Both the position numbers and the translations under genes were made by a program. DNA of 61,351 nucleotides from Elusimicrobiota bacterium (GTDB lineage: Bacteria; Elusimicrobiota; Elusimicrobia; Elusimicrobiales; UBA9959). How positions within the stretch are numbered: the first letter of the stretch is position 1; each line of letters starts with the position of its first letter. Of this stretch, positions 50,784 to 59,528 are shown piece after piece. The notes beneath the pieces are model-generated. The model had not been told where the DNA came from and did not search any database. It saw only the letters and a list, made by a program, of their open reading frames with translations. The stretch spans positions 1-61,351 of the forward strand of contig WOVA01000011.1 of assembly GCA_009773155.1 (NCBI GenBank). Direction: 5' to 3'.

Positions 50784-50846
50784 AAAAAGGGGACGCTGAT
50801 TACTAAATGACTAAATTAGTCATTTAGTAATCAGCGTCCCCTTTTT
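50784..50846. repeat. 63-bp perfect palindrome with GGGGAC/GTCCCC core ends
   Basis: Two 31-nt arms around a single central base (50815). The GGGGAC at 50789 and GTCCCC ending at 50841 bound a 53-bp core, extended by A5/T5 outside. The arm interior reads GCTGATTACTAAATGACTAA. It lies between the divergent MFS and DUF2157 genes, 18-19 nt from each start codon. It has A/T flanks like an intrinsic terminator in both directions, so it could attenuate either gene or mask a start. Confidence 0.93.
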
Positions 50847-50862
50847 ATATAATAATCCGGGG

Positions 50863-52185
50863 ATGGCTTCTTATTACAAAAAATTCAAAGCGGACCTGGA
50901 CGCGAGCGCCGGGGCCGGCATTATCACGCCCGAACAGGCCGCGGCGGTCTACGAGCGCGCCCTCGCCGGCAGCCCCTTCGCCTCTTTCAGGGCGGCGCAC
51001 TGGATAGGCGCGGCCGCGGGCCTTTTCGTGGCGCTGGGCATAATCCTTATAGTCGCCAGCAACTGGGACAAGATAGACTCCTACACCAAGCTGTTCGCCT
51101 TCCTCCTCCTTTTCGCCGGCATGGGCGAGGCCGCCATACGCCTGGACGAAAAACCGGCCGCCGCGGTGCCGCTCGAGATGATCTGGTTCTTCATGCCGAT
51201 ATTAGGGATCGGGCTCTACGCCCAGATCTTCAACCTGAGCGGCGACCCGGTAAAGCCCTACCTGGTCTGGGCGGCGCTGGCCTCGCCCGCCGCCCTGCTC
51301 TCCAGGCGTCCCTTCGCCGCCTACCTCTGCTCCGCGCTGCTTTTCTTCACGCTCTACTACGGCACCCTCTCCTCGAACGGCATGCTGGCCCTGACGGCCG
51401 CCCGGGCGGCCGACCCGCAGCCGCTGTGGCACTGGGGCCTGGCGCTGGCGGTACTGGCCGGCGGCGCGGCGGTCTTCCCGGGCAGGAAACTCTCGCTCCC
51501 CCTCGGCGCCTCGGTGATATGGCTCTTCATAATGATGCTGGCCGACACCGCCATAAAGCTCCGTTCCTCCGGGCTGATCCTGCTCTCCGGGATGTCGCTG
51601 GCCGTGCTGTGGCTCACCTACGGCTCGGAGCGCGACGATGAGCGGGCCTCCCTGCCGCTGAAGGTCTGGCTGGGGGCGGTGTATTTCACTACCTTCTTCT
51701 GGCATTACGGGGGCGACGAACTGGTCAACCATTCCGGCCCGGACACCTCCGCCGGCGGCGCGCTGGCCTGGCTGCTTTTCGCCGGGGGACTGCTCTCGGT
51801 AGTATTCAGGCCCCAGAGACTGCTGCCGGCGGGGTCCAGGGACGAGACTGCGGGCAAGGTCATGCTGGCGGCCTCCATGCTCTGCTCCTTCTTTCTTTTC
51901 GACGCCAATGAGGCCACCGCCAAGGCCGTGGCCATCACCGCCAACCTGCTGCTGGCCGCCTTCGGCACGGTCTCGATAATCAGCGGGGCCAGGGATTCCA
52001 GCGAGAAACAGATAAACCTGGGCGTCGCCGTGCTTACGCTGACCGCCGTCACCCGGTTCATAGACATCTTCGGCACGATGCTCAAGAGCGGCATGGCCTT
52101 CATAGTGACCGGGGTCGCCTTCGGGGCGCTGGCCTATTTTGTGAACAAGGGCCGCAAAGCGCTGATAGAGTCGGTGAAAAAATGA
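50863..52185 (+). CDS. DUF2157 membrane protein
   Basis: A 440-residue polytopic membrane protein with about 11-12 helices. The soluble N-terminus with GIITPEQAAAVYERA, followed by GLFVALGIILIVASNWDKID, is the DUF2157 signature. The function of the family is unknown. It overlaps the following GDYXXLXY gene by 4 nt, a pairing seen widely in bacteria. There is a short GGGGA before ATG 50863, and the 63-bp palindrome lies 17 nt upstream. Confidence 0.87.
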   Translation: MASYYKKFKADLDASAGAGIITPEQAAAVYERALAGSPFASFRAAHWIGAAAGLFVALGIILIVASNWDKIDSYTKLFAFLLLFAGMGEAAIRLDEKPAAAVPLEMIWFFMPILGIGLYAQIFNLSGDPVKPYLVWAALASPAALLSRRPFAAYLCSALLFFTLYYGTLSSNGMLALTAARAADPQPLWHWGLALAVLAGGAAVFPGRKLSLPLGASVIWLFIMMLADTAIKLRSSGLILLSGMSLAVLWLTYGSERDDERASLPLKVWLGAVYFTTFFWHYGGDELVNHSGPDTSAGGALAWLLFAGGLLSVVFRPQRLLPAGSRDETAGKVMLAASMLCSFFLFDANEATAKAVAITANLLLAAFGTVSIISGARDSSEKQINLGVAVLTLTAVTRFIDIFGTMLKSGMAFIVTGVAFGALAYFVNKGRKALIESVKK

Positions 52186-52709
52186 ACTGGAAGGGAAACG
52201 CCGGATATCTGCGCCTTGTCCTGGGAGCACAGCTGCTCTTCTTCGCCGCCTGGGGCGGCTGGCTGGTCGTCTCCAGGAACACGGATTCCCCGGAGTTCCA
52301 CCTGGCGACCGAACCGGTGGACCCGCGCGACCTTTTCAGCGGCACCTACGTGGCCCTGAACTACGAGATATCCTCCCCCAGGGGCGGCCGCTGCCCGCGC
52401 CGCACGCGCGACCTGGGGCGGCTGTTCGTAAAGCTGGAGGACAAGGGCAAAAAGGCCGTCACGAAGGACGGCGAGGTCTCCGTGTACGAGGCCACCGACT
52501 GCCATACCAATCCGCCGCAGGAGCCCGGCTGGGCCAAAGCGGACATGACATACCGGTTCGGCGGCCCGGTGGCCATGTACGGGATAGAGCGCTTCTACCT
52601 CAACGAGAACGACCCGCGCAAGGACGCGAAAAGCGGCTCCGTCCTGGCGAAGGTCAAGATAGACCGCAACCACAACCTGGTCCTGCTGGACCTCGTAGAG
52701 AAGTTCTGA
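52182..52709 (+). CDS. GDYXXLXY-domain protein
   Basis: A 175-residue protein with one N-terminal membrane helix (LVLGAQLLFFAAWGGWLVV) and an extracytoplasmic domain. DPRDLFSGTYVALNYEIS corresponds to the family motif DPRDLxxGDYxxLxY; the Asp of GDY is Thr here. It ends with KVKIDRNHNLVLLDL, typical of the family. It is the usual partner of DUF2157 proteins and overlaps that gene by 4 nt. The function is unknown. Confidence 0.85.
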   Translation: MNWKGNAGYLRLVLGAQLLFFAAWGGWLVVSRNTDSPEFHLATEPVDPRDLFSGTYVALNYEISSPRGGRCPRRTRDLGRLFVKLEDKGKKAVTKDGEVSVYEATDCHTNPPQEPGWAKADMTYRFGGPVAMYGIERFYLNENDPRKDAKSGSVLAKVKIDRNHNLVLLDLVEKF

Positions 52710-52732
52710 CTCTTTCGAAAAAAGGAGACCCC

Positions 52733-53800
52733 ATGGACAGGACGCAGTTAATGACCAGCATCAGCACCGACTGGGAGTCGTTCAGCAGGCTCGATATCGC
52801 CGAAAAGCTCCCGTATTTCACCCGCGCCGGGAAGATCTACGACTGTCTCTTCGCGCAGCAGCTGGGCCGCGGGCGGCTGGAGCATCTCTTCAGGACCGCC
52901 GACGCCCTGCGCAGGATGACCAAGACCAAGGAAGGGATGGATATTGCCAACTCGCTGCTCTCGCACAAGCGCGCCATGCTCTACTTCGTACAGCCCTCCA
53001 CCAGGACCTTCCTCTCCTTCCTCAATGCCTGCCATATCCTGGGGATAAAGACCTCCGAGATACGCGACATGACCACCTCCTCCGAGGTGAAGGGCGAGAC
53101 GCCAGAGGACACCGTACGCACTTTCTCCAGCTACGTGGACCTGATAATCATGCGCCACCCGGCCCCGGGCTTCGTGGAGAAGACGGCCTGGCTGATGAAC
53201 CGCACAGACCGCCCCGTGCCGATAATCAACGGCGGCTCGGGCAAGGACCAGCACCCCACCCAGGCGCTGCTCGACGCCTACACGCTCTACAAGAGTTTCG
53301 ACGGCGACATGGACAACAAGACCATCGTCATGGTCGGCGACCTCAAGCGCGGCCGCACCGTGCGCTCGCTGTCCTACCTGATGAAGAATTACAAGGGGGT
53401 CAAGCTGGCCTTCGTCTCGCCGAAACAGTTCCGCATGGAGGACGACATCCTGGAATTCCTCCGCAGGCACAATATTCCATTCGTGGAGACCGAGGACTTC
53501 AGATCCGTCATGGGCGAAGCAGACGCGATCTACATGACGCGCATCCAGGACGAGCATGACAAGGCCGGGGAGTCCAAGAAAGTGGACTACTCCCCCTTCT
53601 ACTTCAGGAAGGAGCATCTCGGCGCCATAAAGAAGGACTGCGTCATCCTCCACCCGCTGCCGCGGCGCTTCGAGATAGACCCGGCCGTGGACGAGGACAG
53701 GCGGGCCATATACTGGCGGCAGGAGCGCAACGGCATGTGGGTGCGCGCCGCCCTTATGGCCCATATCTTCGGCGTTGATTCGGCCATCGCGCACGAATAA
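52733..53800 (+). CDS. pyrB: aspartate carbamoyltransferase catalytic chain
   Basis: Makes N-carbamoyl-aspartate for pyrimidine synthesis. The 355-residue protein is longer than E. coli PyrB (311), mainly at the N-terminus. Carbamoyl-phosphate and aspartate sites are visible: QPSTRTFLSF near residue 86, IIMRHPAPG, GKDQHPTQALLD, and a C-terminal HPLPRRFEIDPAVDEDRRAIYW. Ornithine carbamoyltransferase is the alternative, but HPLPR and the overall pattern fit ATCase. AAAGGAG precedes the ATG. No pyrI or pyrC lies nearby. A terminator follows. Confidence 0.93.
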   Translation: MDRTQLMTSISTDWESFSRLDIAEKLPYFTRAGKIYDCLFAQQLGRGRLEHLFRTADALRRMTKTKEGMDIANSLLSHKRAMLYFVQPSTRTFLSFLNACHILGIKTSEIRDMTTSSEVKGETPEDTVRTFSSYVDLIIMRHPAPGFVEKTAWLMNRTDRPVPIINGGSGKDQHPTQALLDAYTLYKSFDGDMDNKTIVMVGDLKRGRTVRSLSYLMKNYKGVKLAFVSPKQFRMEDDILEFLRRHNIPFVETEDFRSVMGEADAIYMTRIQDEHDKAGESKKVDYSPFYFRKEHLGAIKKDCVILHPLPRRFEIDPAVDEDRRAIYWRQERNGMWVRAALMAHIFGVDSAIAHE

Positions 53801-53821
53801 GCGCCGGCGGCCAGGGAAAAG

Positions 53822-53850
53822 AAAAACCCCCGGGAGGCCGGGGGCTTTTT
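53822..53850. terminator. bidirectional terminator between pyrB and the SDR gene
   Basis: Stem with AAAAACCCCCGG on the left and CCGGGGGCTTTTT on the right, between convergent stops. Confidence 0.88.
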
Positions 53851-53884
53851 CGTCGGCTCTTTTTCACCGTCCGGGGAGCCGCCC

Positions 53885-55435
53885 CTACCAGTCGGCCGGC
53901 TTATAATCCTTGAGGAATTTCCCCCAGACATGCTCGCCGGTGTTGAAACCGGCTATGATGGGGTCCACTATGCGGGCGGCCCCGTCCACTATGTCCAGCG
54001 GCGGGTGGAAGCGGTGCTCGCGGACCTTGCGCTCGGCGATGTGGGCCGGGTCCTCGTCGGTGACCCAGCCCGTGTCCACCGCGTTCATGTGTATGCCGTC
54101 GCCGTGGTAATCGGCGGCGGCGGTGCGCGTCATCATGTTGAGCGCGGCCTTGGCCATATTGGTGTGCGGGTGCCGCGTGGTCTTGAACTTGCGGTAGAAC
54201 TGGCCCTCCACGGCCGAGACGTTCACGATATGTTTGTCGCGCCCGGGCGAGCGCAGCATAAGGGGTTTCAGGCGGGCGTTGAGGATGAACGGCGCCACGG
54301 CGTTGACCAGGTGCACCTCCAGCAGCTCCACGGCGGGCACTTCCGCCATCAGCATCCTCCACGAATTGCGGCCGCGCAGGTCCACCTGCTGCAGGTCCTG
54401 GTCCAGCCGGCCCTCGGGGAACAGGTCGGCGCGCGCGGCCAGCTCCTCCGGCAGCAGCGCCACCTGCGAGAGCGCGGCGGCGTGGGTCAGTCCCGCTGCC
54501 GCGGTCAGCGCGGGCGCGGCGCCCGCGAGCCCGCGCCCACAGTCGGACGGCCCCTCCGGCAGCATGCTGTAGCCGCGCAGGCCCTCGTAGGCGCCCAGCA
54601 GGCGCCGCGCCGCCTCCGGCATATCGCGCAGCGGGCCGTTCTCGCGCTCCATCATGTGCTTGTAGAACTCCGGCGGCCGGCGCACGGTCTGGCAGGCGTT
54701 GTTGACGATGAAATCCAGCCCCGTGCGCGTCTCCGACAGGTGCCGGCAGAAAGCGTCCACGCTGGGCGTGTGGCGCAGGTCCAGGCCGAAGATCTCGAGC
54801 CTCTCCCTCCAGTCGCCGGAATCGGGCTCGGCCGCGTAGCGCATGGCCGCGTCGCGCGGGAAGCGGGTGGTCACTATGAGTTCGGCCCCGGCGCGCAGCA
54901 GTTTGATGCCGGCCTGGTAGCCTATCTTGACCCGGCCGCCGGTCAGCAGGGCGGCGCGGCCCCGCAGGTCGGCGGTCTCGGCGCGCTTGCGAAAGTTGAG
55001 AGCGGCGCAGGCCGGGCAGAGTTGGTCGTAAAAATGATGAATATCGGTATAGTCGCTCTTGCAGACATAGCAGTTTCGCTCCGCGCGGGACGGGGCGGCC
55101 TTCGATTCCCCGGCGCCGTCCGGGACAAAACCGGCGGGAGCGGCGTAATTGGGGGTGGTGAAGACGGTCTGACGCCTGAGCCTGCGTATCCCGGTGGAGG
55201 AGAGGACCTCCTCGGCCTTCGCCAGCCGCTCCGCCTTGCGGCGCCGCTGCACGGCTTTTATCATCTGCCGCCGGGCCCTGGCGTCGGGCCTGGCGATCTC
55301 CCCCGCGGCCTTGAGCAGGCGGTTGCTCTCCTCCCCGGAGACGCCGGCCAGCAGGCCGCGGTCGGCCGCCAGGGCCTCCAGCAGTTCCACCGCGTCGCTT
55401 ATCCTGCGGGCGAGATCGTCCTTTGTTTCATCCAT
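53885..55435 (-). CDS. atypical short-chain dehydrogenase with N-terminal zinc-finger region
   Basis: A 516-residue protein. Residues 1-115 are charged and helical. Residues about 120-150 hold a four-cysteine site CYVC...CPAC with HHFYDQ between. The SDR fold follows with a modified nucleotide loop [13 protein letters not shown] and NNAC. The active site is unusual: Ser is present (VNVSAVEG), but the Tyr of YxxxK is replaced, reading [13 protein letters not shown], with Thr four before Lys. I recall related sequences with the same HPHTNMAK in other bacteria and eukaryotes, so this is probably a family trait rather than decay. The substrate is unknown. Confidence 0.8.
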   Translation of the reverse strand: MDETKDDLARRISDAVELLEALAADRGLLAGVSGEESNRLLKAAGEIARPDARARRQMIKAVQRRRKAERLAKAEEVLSSTGIRRLRRQTVFTTPNYAAPAGFVPDGAGESKAAPSRAERNCYVCKSDYTDIHHFYDQLCPACAALNFRKRAETADLRGRAALLTGGRVKIGYQAGIKLLRAGAELIVTTRFPRDAAMRYAAEPDSGDWRERLEIFGLDLRHTPSVDAFCRHLSETRTGLDFIVNNACQTVRRPPEFYKHMMERENGPLRDMPEAARRLLGAYEGLRGYSMLPEGPSDCGRGLAGAAPALTAAAGLTHAAALSQVALLPEELAARADLFPEGRLDQDLQQVDLRGRNSWRMLMAEVPAVELLEVHLVNAVAPFILNARLKPLMLRSPGRDKHIVNVSAVEGQFYRKFKTTRHPHTNMAKAALNMMTRTAAADYHGDGIHMNAVDTGWVTDEDPAHIAERKVREHRFHPPLDIVDGAARIVDPIIAGFNTGEHVWGKFLKDYKPADW

Positions 55436-55450
55436 ACGATACTATGATAT

Positions 55451-55479
55451 AAAAAACCCCCGGAGGGCCGGGGGTTTTT
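55451..55479 (-). terminator. intrinsic terminator downstream of the 761-residue protein gene
   Basis: On the minus strand: stem CCCCCGGCC / CCGGGGG followed by T6. It lies between the stop at 55497 and the start of the SDR gene. Confidence 0.85.
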
Positions 55480-55496
55480 CGTGTCCCGCGCCTGCG

Positions 55497-57782
55497 TCAG
55501 TCGCTGAGCGTGGAGGGGTCGGCGAAGCGGTCGCGCAGCGAACTGGCGCCGTTCTGCTGCTGGCCATACGCCTGGCCGATCTCCGGGTTGAACACCTGGT
55601 AGGTGTTGGAAACGTTCTCTTCATTCTTGATGCGCTTGTCGGTCTGGAAGTAGAGGCCGGCGTAGAGGTTTTTGGGGTTGACCAGCTGTATGGCGATCTG
55701 CATCATGTTCTCGTAGCCCAGGCGGCTCTTGCCGCGCCCGCTCATGATCCTGGAGAGCTTTTCCGACTTCGCCCGCCAGTCGGACTCTTCGCGCACGGCG
55801 AAGATGTCGGCGATGATCCGGGAGGCGTGGTAGCAGGTCTGGCGGACTATATCGAGCGGGTCGAAGGCGTCGTCGCCGTCGCGCTCGTAGGAGCGCAGGA
55901 GCTTGCGGGCCTCCTTCCAGTCGTAGTCCACCTTGCCGTCGTCCTTCACGCGCAGCAGGTGGCGCACCTTGTTCATGATCTCGCGGTCCAGCCCCTCCAT
56001 CACATTGAGCGTCGCTTTGAGAATGAGATCGCCGGAGGCGCCCAGGATGTCTTTAACGGCTGTCTTGGTGAAGACCAGCGAGAACGACATGATCGCGGAC
56101 TTATAGCTCCTGGAATTGAGCACCGGGTCTCCCCACTCGTCCGTTTCGGTCGCGTTGTCCGGGTCCAGCCGGGGGAACAGCGCGTCGGTGTCTATAAGGT
56201 ACTCGCTGTTGGTGCCTTCGCCGCGGGCGCCGGCGTACTTGAGGATCTCGTTCATGCGCTCCAGCATGCCCTTGGCCTTCGACTCGTCGTGTTTGACGTA
56301 GCCTTCGTAGCGCTGGTAGACCACCGCGGCGTCCGAGATGGAGCCGTCGCGGCCCTCGTAGTTTATCGCGTACATGCTCTGGTTGGTGGTGTGCTTGTAG
56401 ACCTTGCCCAGGAAGGGGACGTTGATATTGCTCCCGGAGACGTTGCGGAAGGCGTTGTTGACGTGCAGGACCTCGTCCGACCCGTGCGCCTGGTAGCGGT
56501 CGTAGCGGTGGCCCGCGCTGCCCTCGCGCTGGTAGAGTATCGGCAGCGTGATATTGTGGCCGTTGGAGTCGGAGTTGTAATGGTTGGAACCGGCGAACGT
56601 GGCGTTCAGGCCCAGTTCCTGTCCCACCGTCTGCTCGAACTCGGCCAGCGACTGCGCGCCGGCGGCGGTATCGTCCTGCTCTGAATAATCGCTGAACTGG
56701 GCGCCCAGCTGTATGAGCTTGCGGATGACGGTCAGGTCGCCCTTGAGGAACTCCTCGAGTTTCTCGAGCTGCTCGCGGTTATTGGCGTCGAGGACGAACT
56801 CGAGCAGGATCTTCTTGCCTTTGGAGCGGGTATGGGAGAGGCCGAACCTGAACGCGACGTACCTGTTGAATTCCTTCACCAGGGTCCGGTTGAGCTCCCT
56901 GGTGAAGAAGTTCTCGGCCGCGGGCAGGCCGATCATGCCGGCGTCGAACGAGGTGCCGGCCGACACGCCGCCGTGGGTGACCTCGGCGCGGTCCAGGCGG
57001 ATGCGGAAGCGCAGCTTGTTCTCGTCCATCTTAAAAAGGGTCAGGGAAGGCTTCCTCTCGCGGCTGTGCCCCAGCGAGAACGAGACCGACAGTCCCGGCT
57101 GCACGGGGGCGCTTATCCCGCCGCCGACGGAGACGCGGATGGAGGCGGGGAATTTCCAGATCTCGCCGGGCTGCATGGCGCCTATTCGCTTGGCCGATAC
57201 GGGCAGGACGGTCTTTACGGTGCGGAGGTCTATCAGGGCGAGTATCTCTTTGCAGTACTTTACTTCCTTAAGCCTGCGCACCACTATCGACTTGCCCTCC
57301 AGGCGGGCGCCTATGTTGACGTTGAAGGGATTGCCGTCCACATTGAGGATATCGGTGAAGCTGTGGCCCGCGTCCAGCTTGAGGCCGACCTCGTCTATCA
57401 GGGCTATGCGGTTGTCGGGGAACTGCTTGAGATAGCGCTTGAACTTGCCCTCTATGCCGCCCACATTGTCTATGCCGACGCCCTGGCTGAGGTCGGGCTT
57501 TATCTCTTTGCAGACATCGTCGAAAACGTCTTCCTTGAGATCTTCCCAGAAGTGGAGCAGTTCGTTGCTGCCCTGCTGGGGCTGGGCCGGCCGCGGCTGG
57601 GGGTCCTTGAGCTCGGGGACTTCCACTCCCGCGCGCATGGTGGCGACCAGGTCCGACATGTCGCCCGCGCCGTTGCGGAAAATATCCAGTTCGCCCTGGG
57701 CGGCCAACGCCTGCGGGGCGGGGAGCTGGGCTATGAAGACGGCTATGAGGGCTTTGAAAAGAGATTTCGGGGTTTTGATCAT
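55497..57782 (-). CDS. large exported protein of unknown function
   Basis: I do not recognise this 761-residue protein. It has a signal peptide (LFKALIAVFIAQLPAPQALA). A beta-rich middle section (about 130-330) has repeated strands such as FPASIRVSVGGGISAPVQPGLSVSFSLGHSRERKPSLTLF. A helical region (330-420) follows, then a long mixed C-terminal half rich in Asn, Tyr and charged residues, ending in a Gln/Asn-rich tail. There is no lipobox, no catalytic motif and no membrane anchor beyond the signal. It is a single-gene unit with its own terminator. An envelope or surface role is plausible but unproven. Confidence 0.75.
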   Translation of the reverse strand: MIKTPKSLFKALIAVFIAQLPAPQALAAQGELDIFRNGAGDMSDLVATMRAGVEVPELKDPQPRPAQPQQGSNELLHFWEDLKEDVFDDVCKEIKPDLSQGVGIDNVGGIEGKFKRYLKQFPDNRIALIDEVGLKLDAGHSFTDILNVDGNPFNVNIGARLEGKSIVVRRLKEVKYCKEILALIDLRTVKTVLPVSAKRIGAMQPGEIWKFPASIRVSVGGGISAPVQPGLSVSFSLGHSRERKPSLTLFKMDENKLRFRIRLDRAEVTHGGVSAGTSFDAGMIGLPAAENFFTRELNRTLVKEFNRYVAFRFGLSHTRSKGKKILLEFVLDANNREQLEKLEEFLKGDLTVIRKLIQLGAQFSDYSEQDDTAAGAQSLAEFEQTVGQELGLNATFAGSNHYNSDSNGHNITLPILYQREGSAGHRYDRYQAHGSDEVLHVNNAFRNVSGSNINVPFLGKVYKHTTNQSMYAINYEGRDGSISDAAVVYQRYEGYVKHDESKAKGMLERMNEILKYAGARGEGTNSEYLIDTDALFPRLDPDNATETDEWGDPVLNSRSYKSAIMSFSLVFTKTAVKDILGASGDLILKATLNVMEGLDREIMNKVRHLLRVKDDGKVDYDWKEARKLLRSYERDGDDAFDPLDIVRQTCYHASRIIADIFAVREESDWRAKSEKLSRIMSGRGKSRLGYENMMQIAIQLVNPKNLYAGLYFQTDKRIKNEENVSNTYQVFNPEIGQAYGQQQNGASSLRDRFADPSTLSD

Positions 57783-57945
57783 GCCTATAGTTTAGCCTTT
57801 GCCCGGCTATTCCGATAGAAGCATAGGGCCCAGGCCCCTTAGCTATTCCTGCCTATTAAAAAGTAGGCCCCGTGGCCCAAAGCGGGGCCCATCCGGTCCC
57901 GGCGCCGCCCGGCCGGGAAAGAGAGGGGGCTGATTTTTTGTTAGA

Positions 57946-59157
57946 ATGATTTCCGGGCTCCGCCCCGAAAAACGCATGAGAACACGGCATCTGACCATAC
58001 TTTTGACCGACATAAAGGGGTTCACCTCCAGGACCGCCTCCGGCTCGCGTTCGGACATGGTGGCGCTGCTGCGCAAACACAAGGAACTGGTGCTGCCGGC
58101 CCTGGAGAAGTTCAGGGGCACGCTGGTCAAGACCATAGGCGACGCCTTCCTGGTAACCTTCGACAGCCCGACCGACGCCGTACTGTGCGGCGTGGAGATA
58201 CAGGAAATACTCAAGGAACACAACTCCGAAAAGACCGGCCGGGAGCGCATAGAGATACGCATCGCCATTAATTCCGGCGAGGTGGCCGTGGCCGAGGACG
58301 GCGACATCTTCGGCGACGCCGTGAATATAACCGCGCGCCTTGAAAGCATAGCCGAGCCGGGCGAAGTGTTCTTCACCGAAGCGGTATACCTGGCCATGAA
58401 CAAGAGGGAAGTCCCCTCCAGCGAGATAGGCTACCGCCAGTTCAAGGGCATACCGGAACGGATAAAGGTCTTCCGCGTGCTGCGCGAGACCCCGGTGGGG
58501 TCCCAGGGCGTCGCTCCCGCGCGGGACGATCAGGCGGCGGAGGCGCCCGGCGAGACCCCCGCCGCCGCCCGCGCGCCGGCGCAGCGCGCCGGTTTCTGGC
58601 GCCGCACCGCGGCCCTGCTGCTGGACGCGCTGCTCTTTGCGATGATAATAGGCACGCTGGGCATACGCGCCTGCGGCCCCGCGGCGAGCGTGTCTTCGGA
58701 GGAGAGCAAAGACCTGCCGACGGCGATGGAATTGGAGAATATCCGGATCAATAAAGAGGGGATAGAGATCTCCGGCAGGGACGGCGGGGGCGTCACCATC
58801 AAAAAACACGGCGCCGCCGTGCTCGGCCCCGACGGAAGGGTCTGGCGTTCCAAAAAGCATGTTAACGTAGGGGCGGGGAACGACAGGAGCAGGGTCCCCG
58901 TCGCCATGCTCCTGTGGGCGCTCTACGGCGGCCTGCTCGTCTGGCGTTTCGGCGCCACTCCCGGCAAGAAGATAATGGGAATAAAAGTAGTGGACAATGA
59001 GACCGGCGGCAGGGTAGGGGCGGACAAGGCCTTCCTGCGCGCCTTCTTCTCGCTGGCCTCGCTTTTCCTGATGCTGGGATATATCTGGGCGGCCTGGCAG
59101 AAGGAAGGCCGCACCTGGCACGATATCATAGCGGGCACCAGGGCGATAAAGATATAG
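57946..59157 (+). CDS. class III nucleotide cyclase domain fused to an RDD membrane domain
   Basis: A 403-residue protein. Residues 14-180 form a class III adenylate/guanylate cyclase domain: metal Asp22 (LLTDIKGFT), metal Asp66 (TIGDAFLV), and the Asn/Arg pair in DAVNITARLESIAEPGEV. After an Ala/Pro linker, residues 205-403 form an RDD domain, with RAGFWRRTAALLLDALLFAMIIG in the first helix and RFGATPGKKIMGIKVVD before the last helices. The start may be ATG 57946 or ATG 57976; neither has a clear ribosome-binding site. It probably makes a cyclic nucleotide at the membrane. Whether ATP or GTP is used cannot be told. Confidence 0.83.
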   Translation: MISGLRPEKRMRTRHLTILLTDIKGFTSRTASGSRSDMVALLRKHKELVLPALEKFRGTLVKTIGDAFLVTFDSPTDAVLCGVEIQEILKEHNSEKTGRERIEIRIAINSGEVAVAEDGDIFGDAVNITARLESIAEPGEVFFTEAVYLAMNKREVPSSEIGYRQFKGIPERIKVFRVLRETPVGSQGVAPARDDQAAEAPGETPAAARAPAQRAGFWRRTAALLLDALLFAMIIGTLGIRACGPAASVSSEESKDLPTAMELENIRINKEGIEISGRDGGGVTIKKHGAAVLGPDGRVWRSKKHVNVGAGNDRSRVPVAMLLWALYGGLLVWRFGATPGKKIMGIKVVDNETGGRVGADKAFLRAFFSLASLFLMLGYIWAAWQKEGRTWHDIIAGTRAIKI

Positions 59158-59176
59158 ACGCGCCCCGCCAGAAGTA

Positions 59177-59202
59177 AAAGCCGGCCGCGGGGCCGGCTTT
59201 TT
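59177..59202 (+). terminator. intrinsic terminator after the cyclase-RDD gene
   Basis: Stem AAAGCCGGCC / GGCCGGCTTT with T5, 19 nt past the stop codon and just before the frameshifted gene on the other strand. Confidence 0.88.
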
Positions 59203-59206
59203 AATT

Positions 59207-59525
59207 TTACCTGGAACCCGGCCTGATCCCGGTGGATTTTATCTCTGTAGGCCCAGAGGGGCCGCCCTGACGGCCGAAGCCGCCGCCTATAGAAGTTTTA
59301 AGCTTCGGCATCGGCGTGGAACTTTCCCGGGCGGCGGCGGAGCGCGTCCCGATGAAATCCGCTATCTTCCCGCCCTGCTCGCGGTTGAAGCGGGCGGCAG
59401 CGAATCCGTCGGCCGTGCTCGCGCGACCGGGACAGCGTCGCGAAGGCGTCGCTCAGAGGGAGGCCGCTCTTCACCGCGGCCGAGAGGTCGCGGCAGAAAT
59501 TCATCAGCCTTTCGTCGGATATCAT
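59207..59525 (-). pseudogene. small frameshifted gene of unknown function
   Basis: From ATG 59525 the frame gives MISDERLMNFCRDLSAAVKS and continues to about DAFATLSRS (residue 34). A different frame then gives TADGFAAARFNREQGGKIAD, running on through KLKTSIGGGFGRQGGPSGPT to TAA at 59207-59209. The total of 319 nt is one base over a multiple of three, so one extra base near 59425 would explain it. Both halves look protein-like, and the start lies 3 nt after the stop of the upstream gene. It could be a real frameshift, an assembly error or programmed frameshifting. The family is not recognised. Confidence 0.5.
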
Positions 59526-59528
59526 GCG

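Noticed and set aside
57783-57945. tRNA or small RNA in the GC-rich gap between divergent genes
   Set aside because: GC-rich stems such as GGCCCC pairs are visible, but no cloverleaf, no CCA-type end and no terminator. I see only ordinary promoter space.
59417-59525. Type II secretion GspF fragment
   Set aside because: The SGLPLSDAF stretch resembles GspF repeats, but it is only about 30 residues long and the second half of the frame shows no GspF features.
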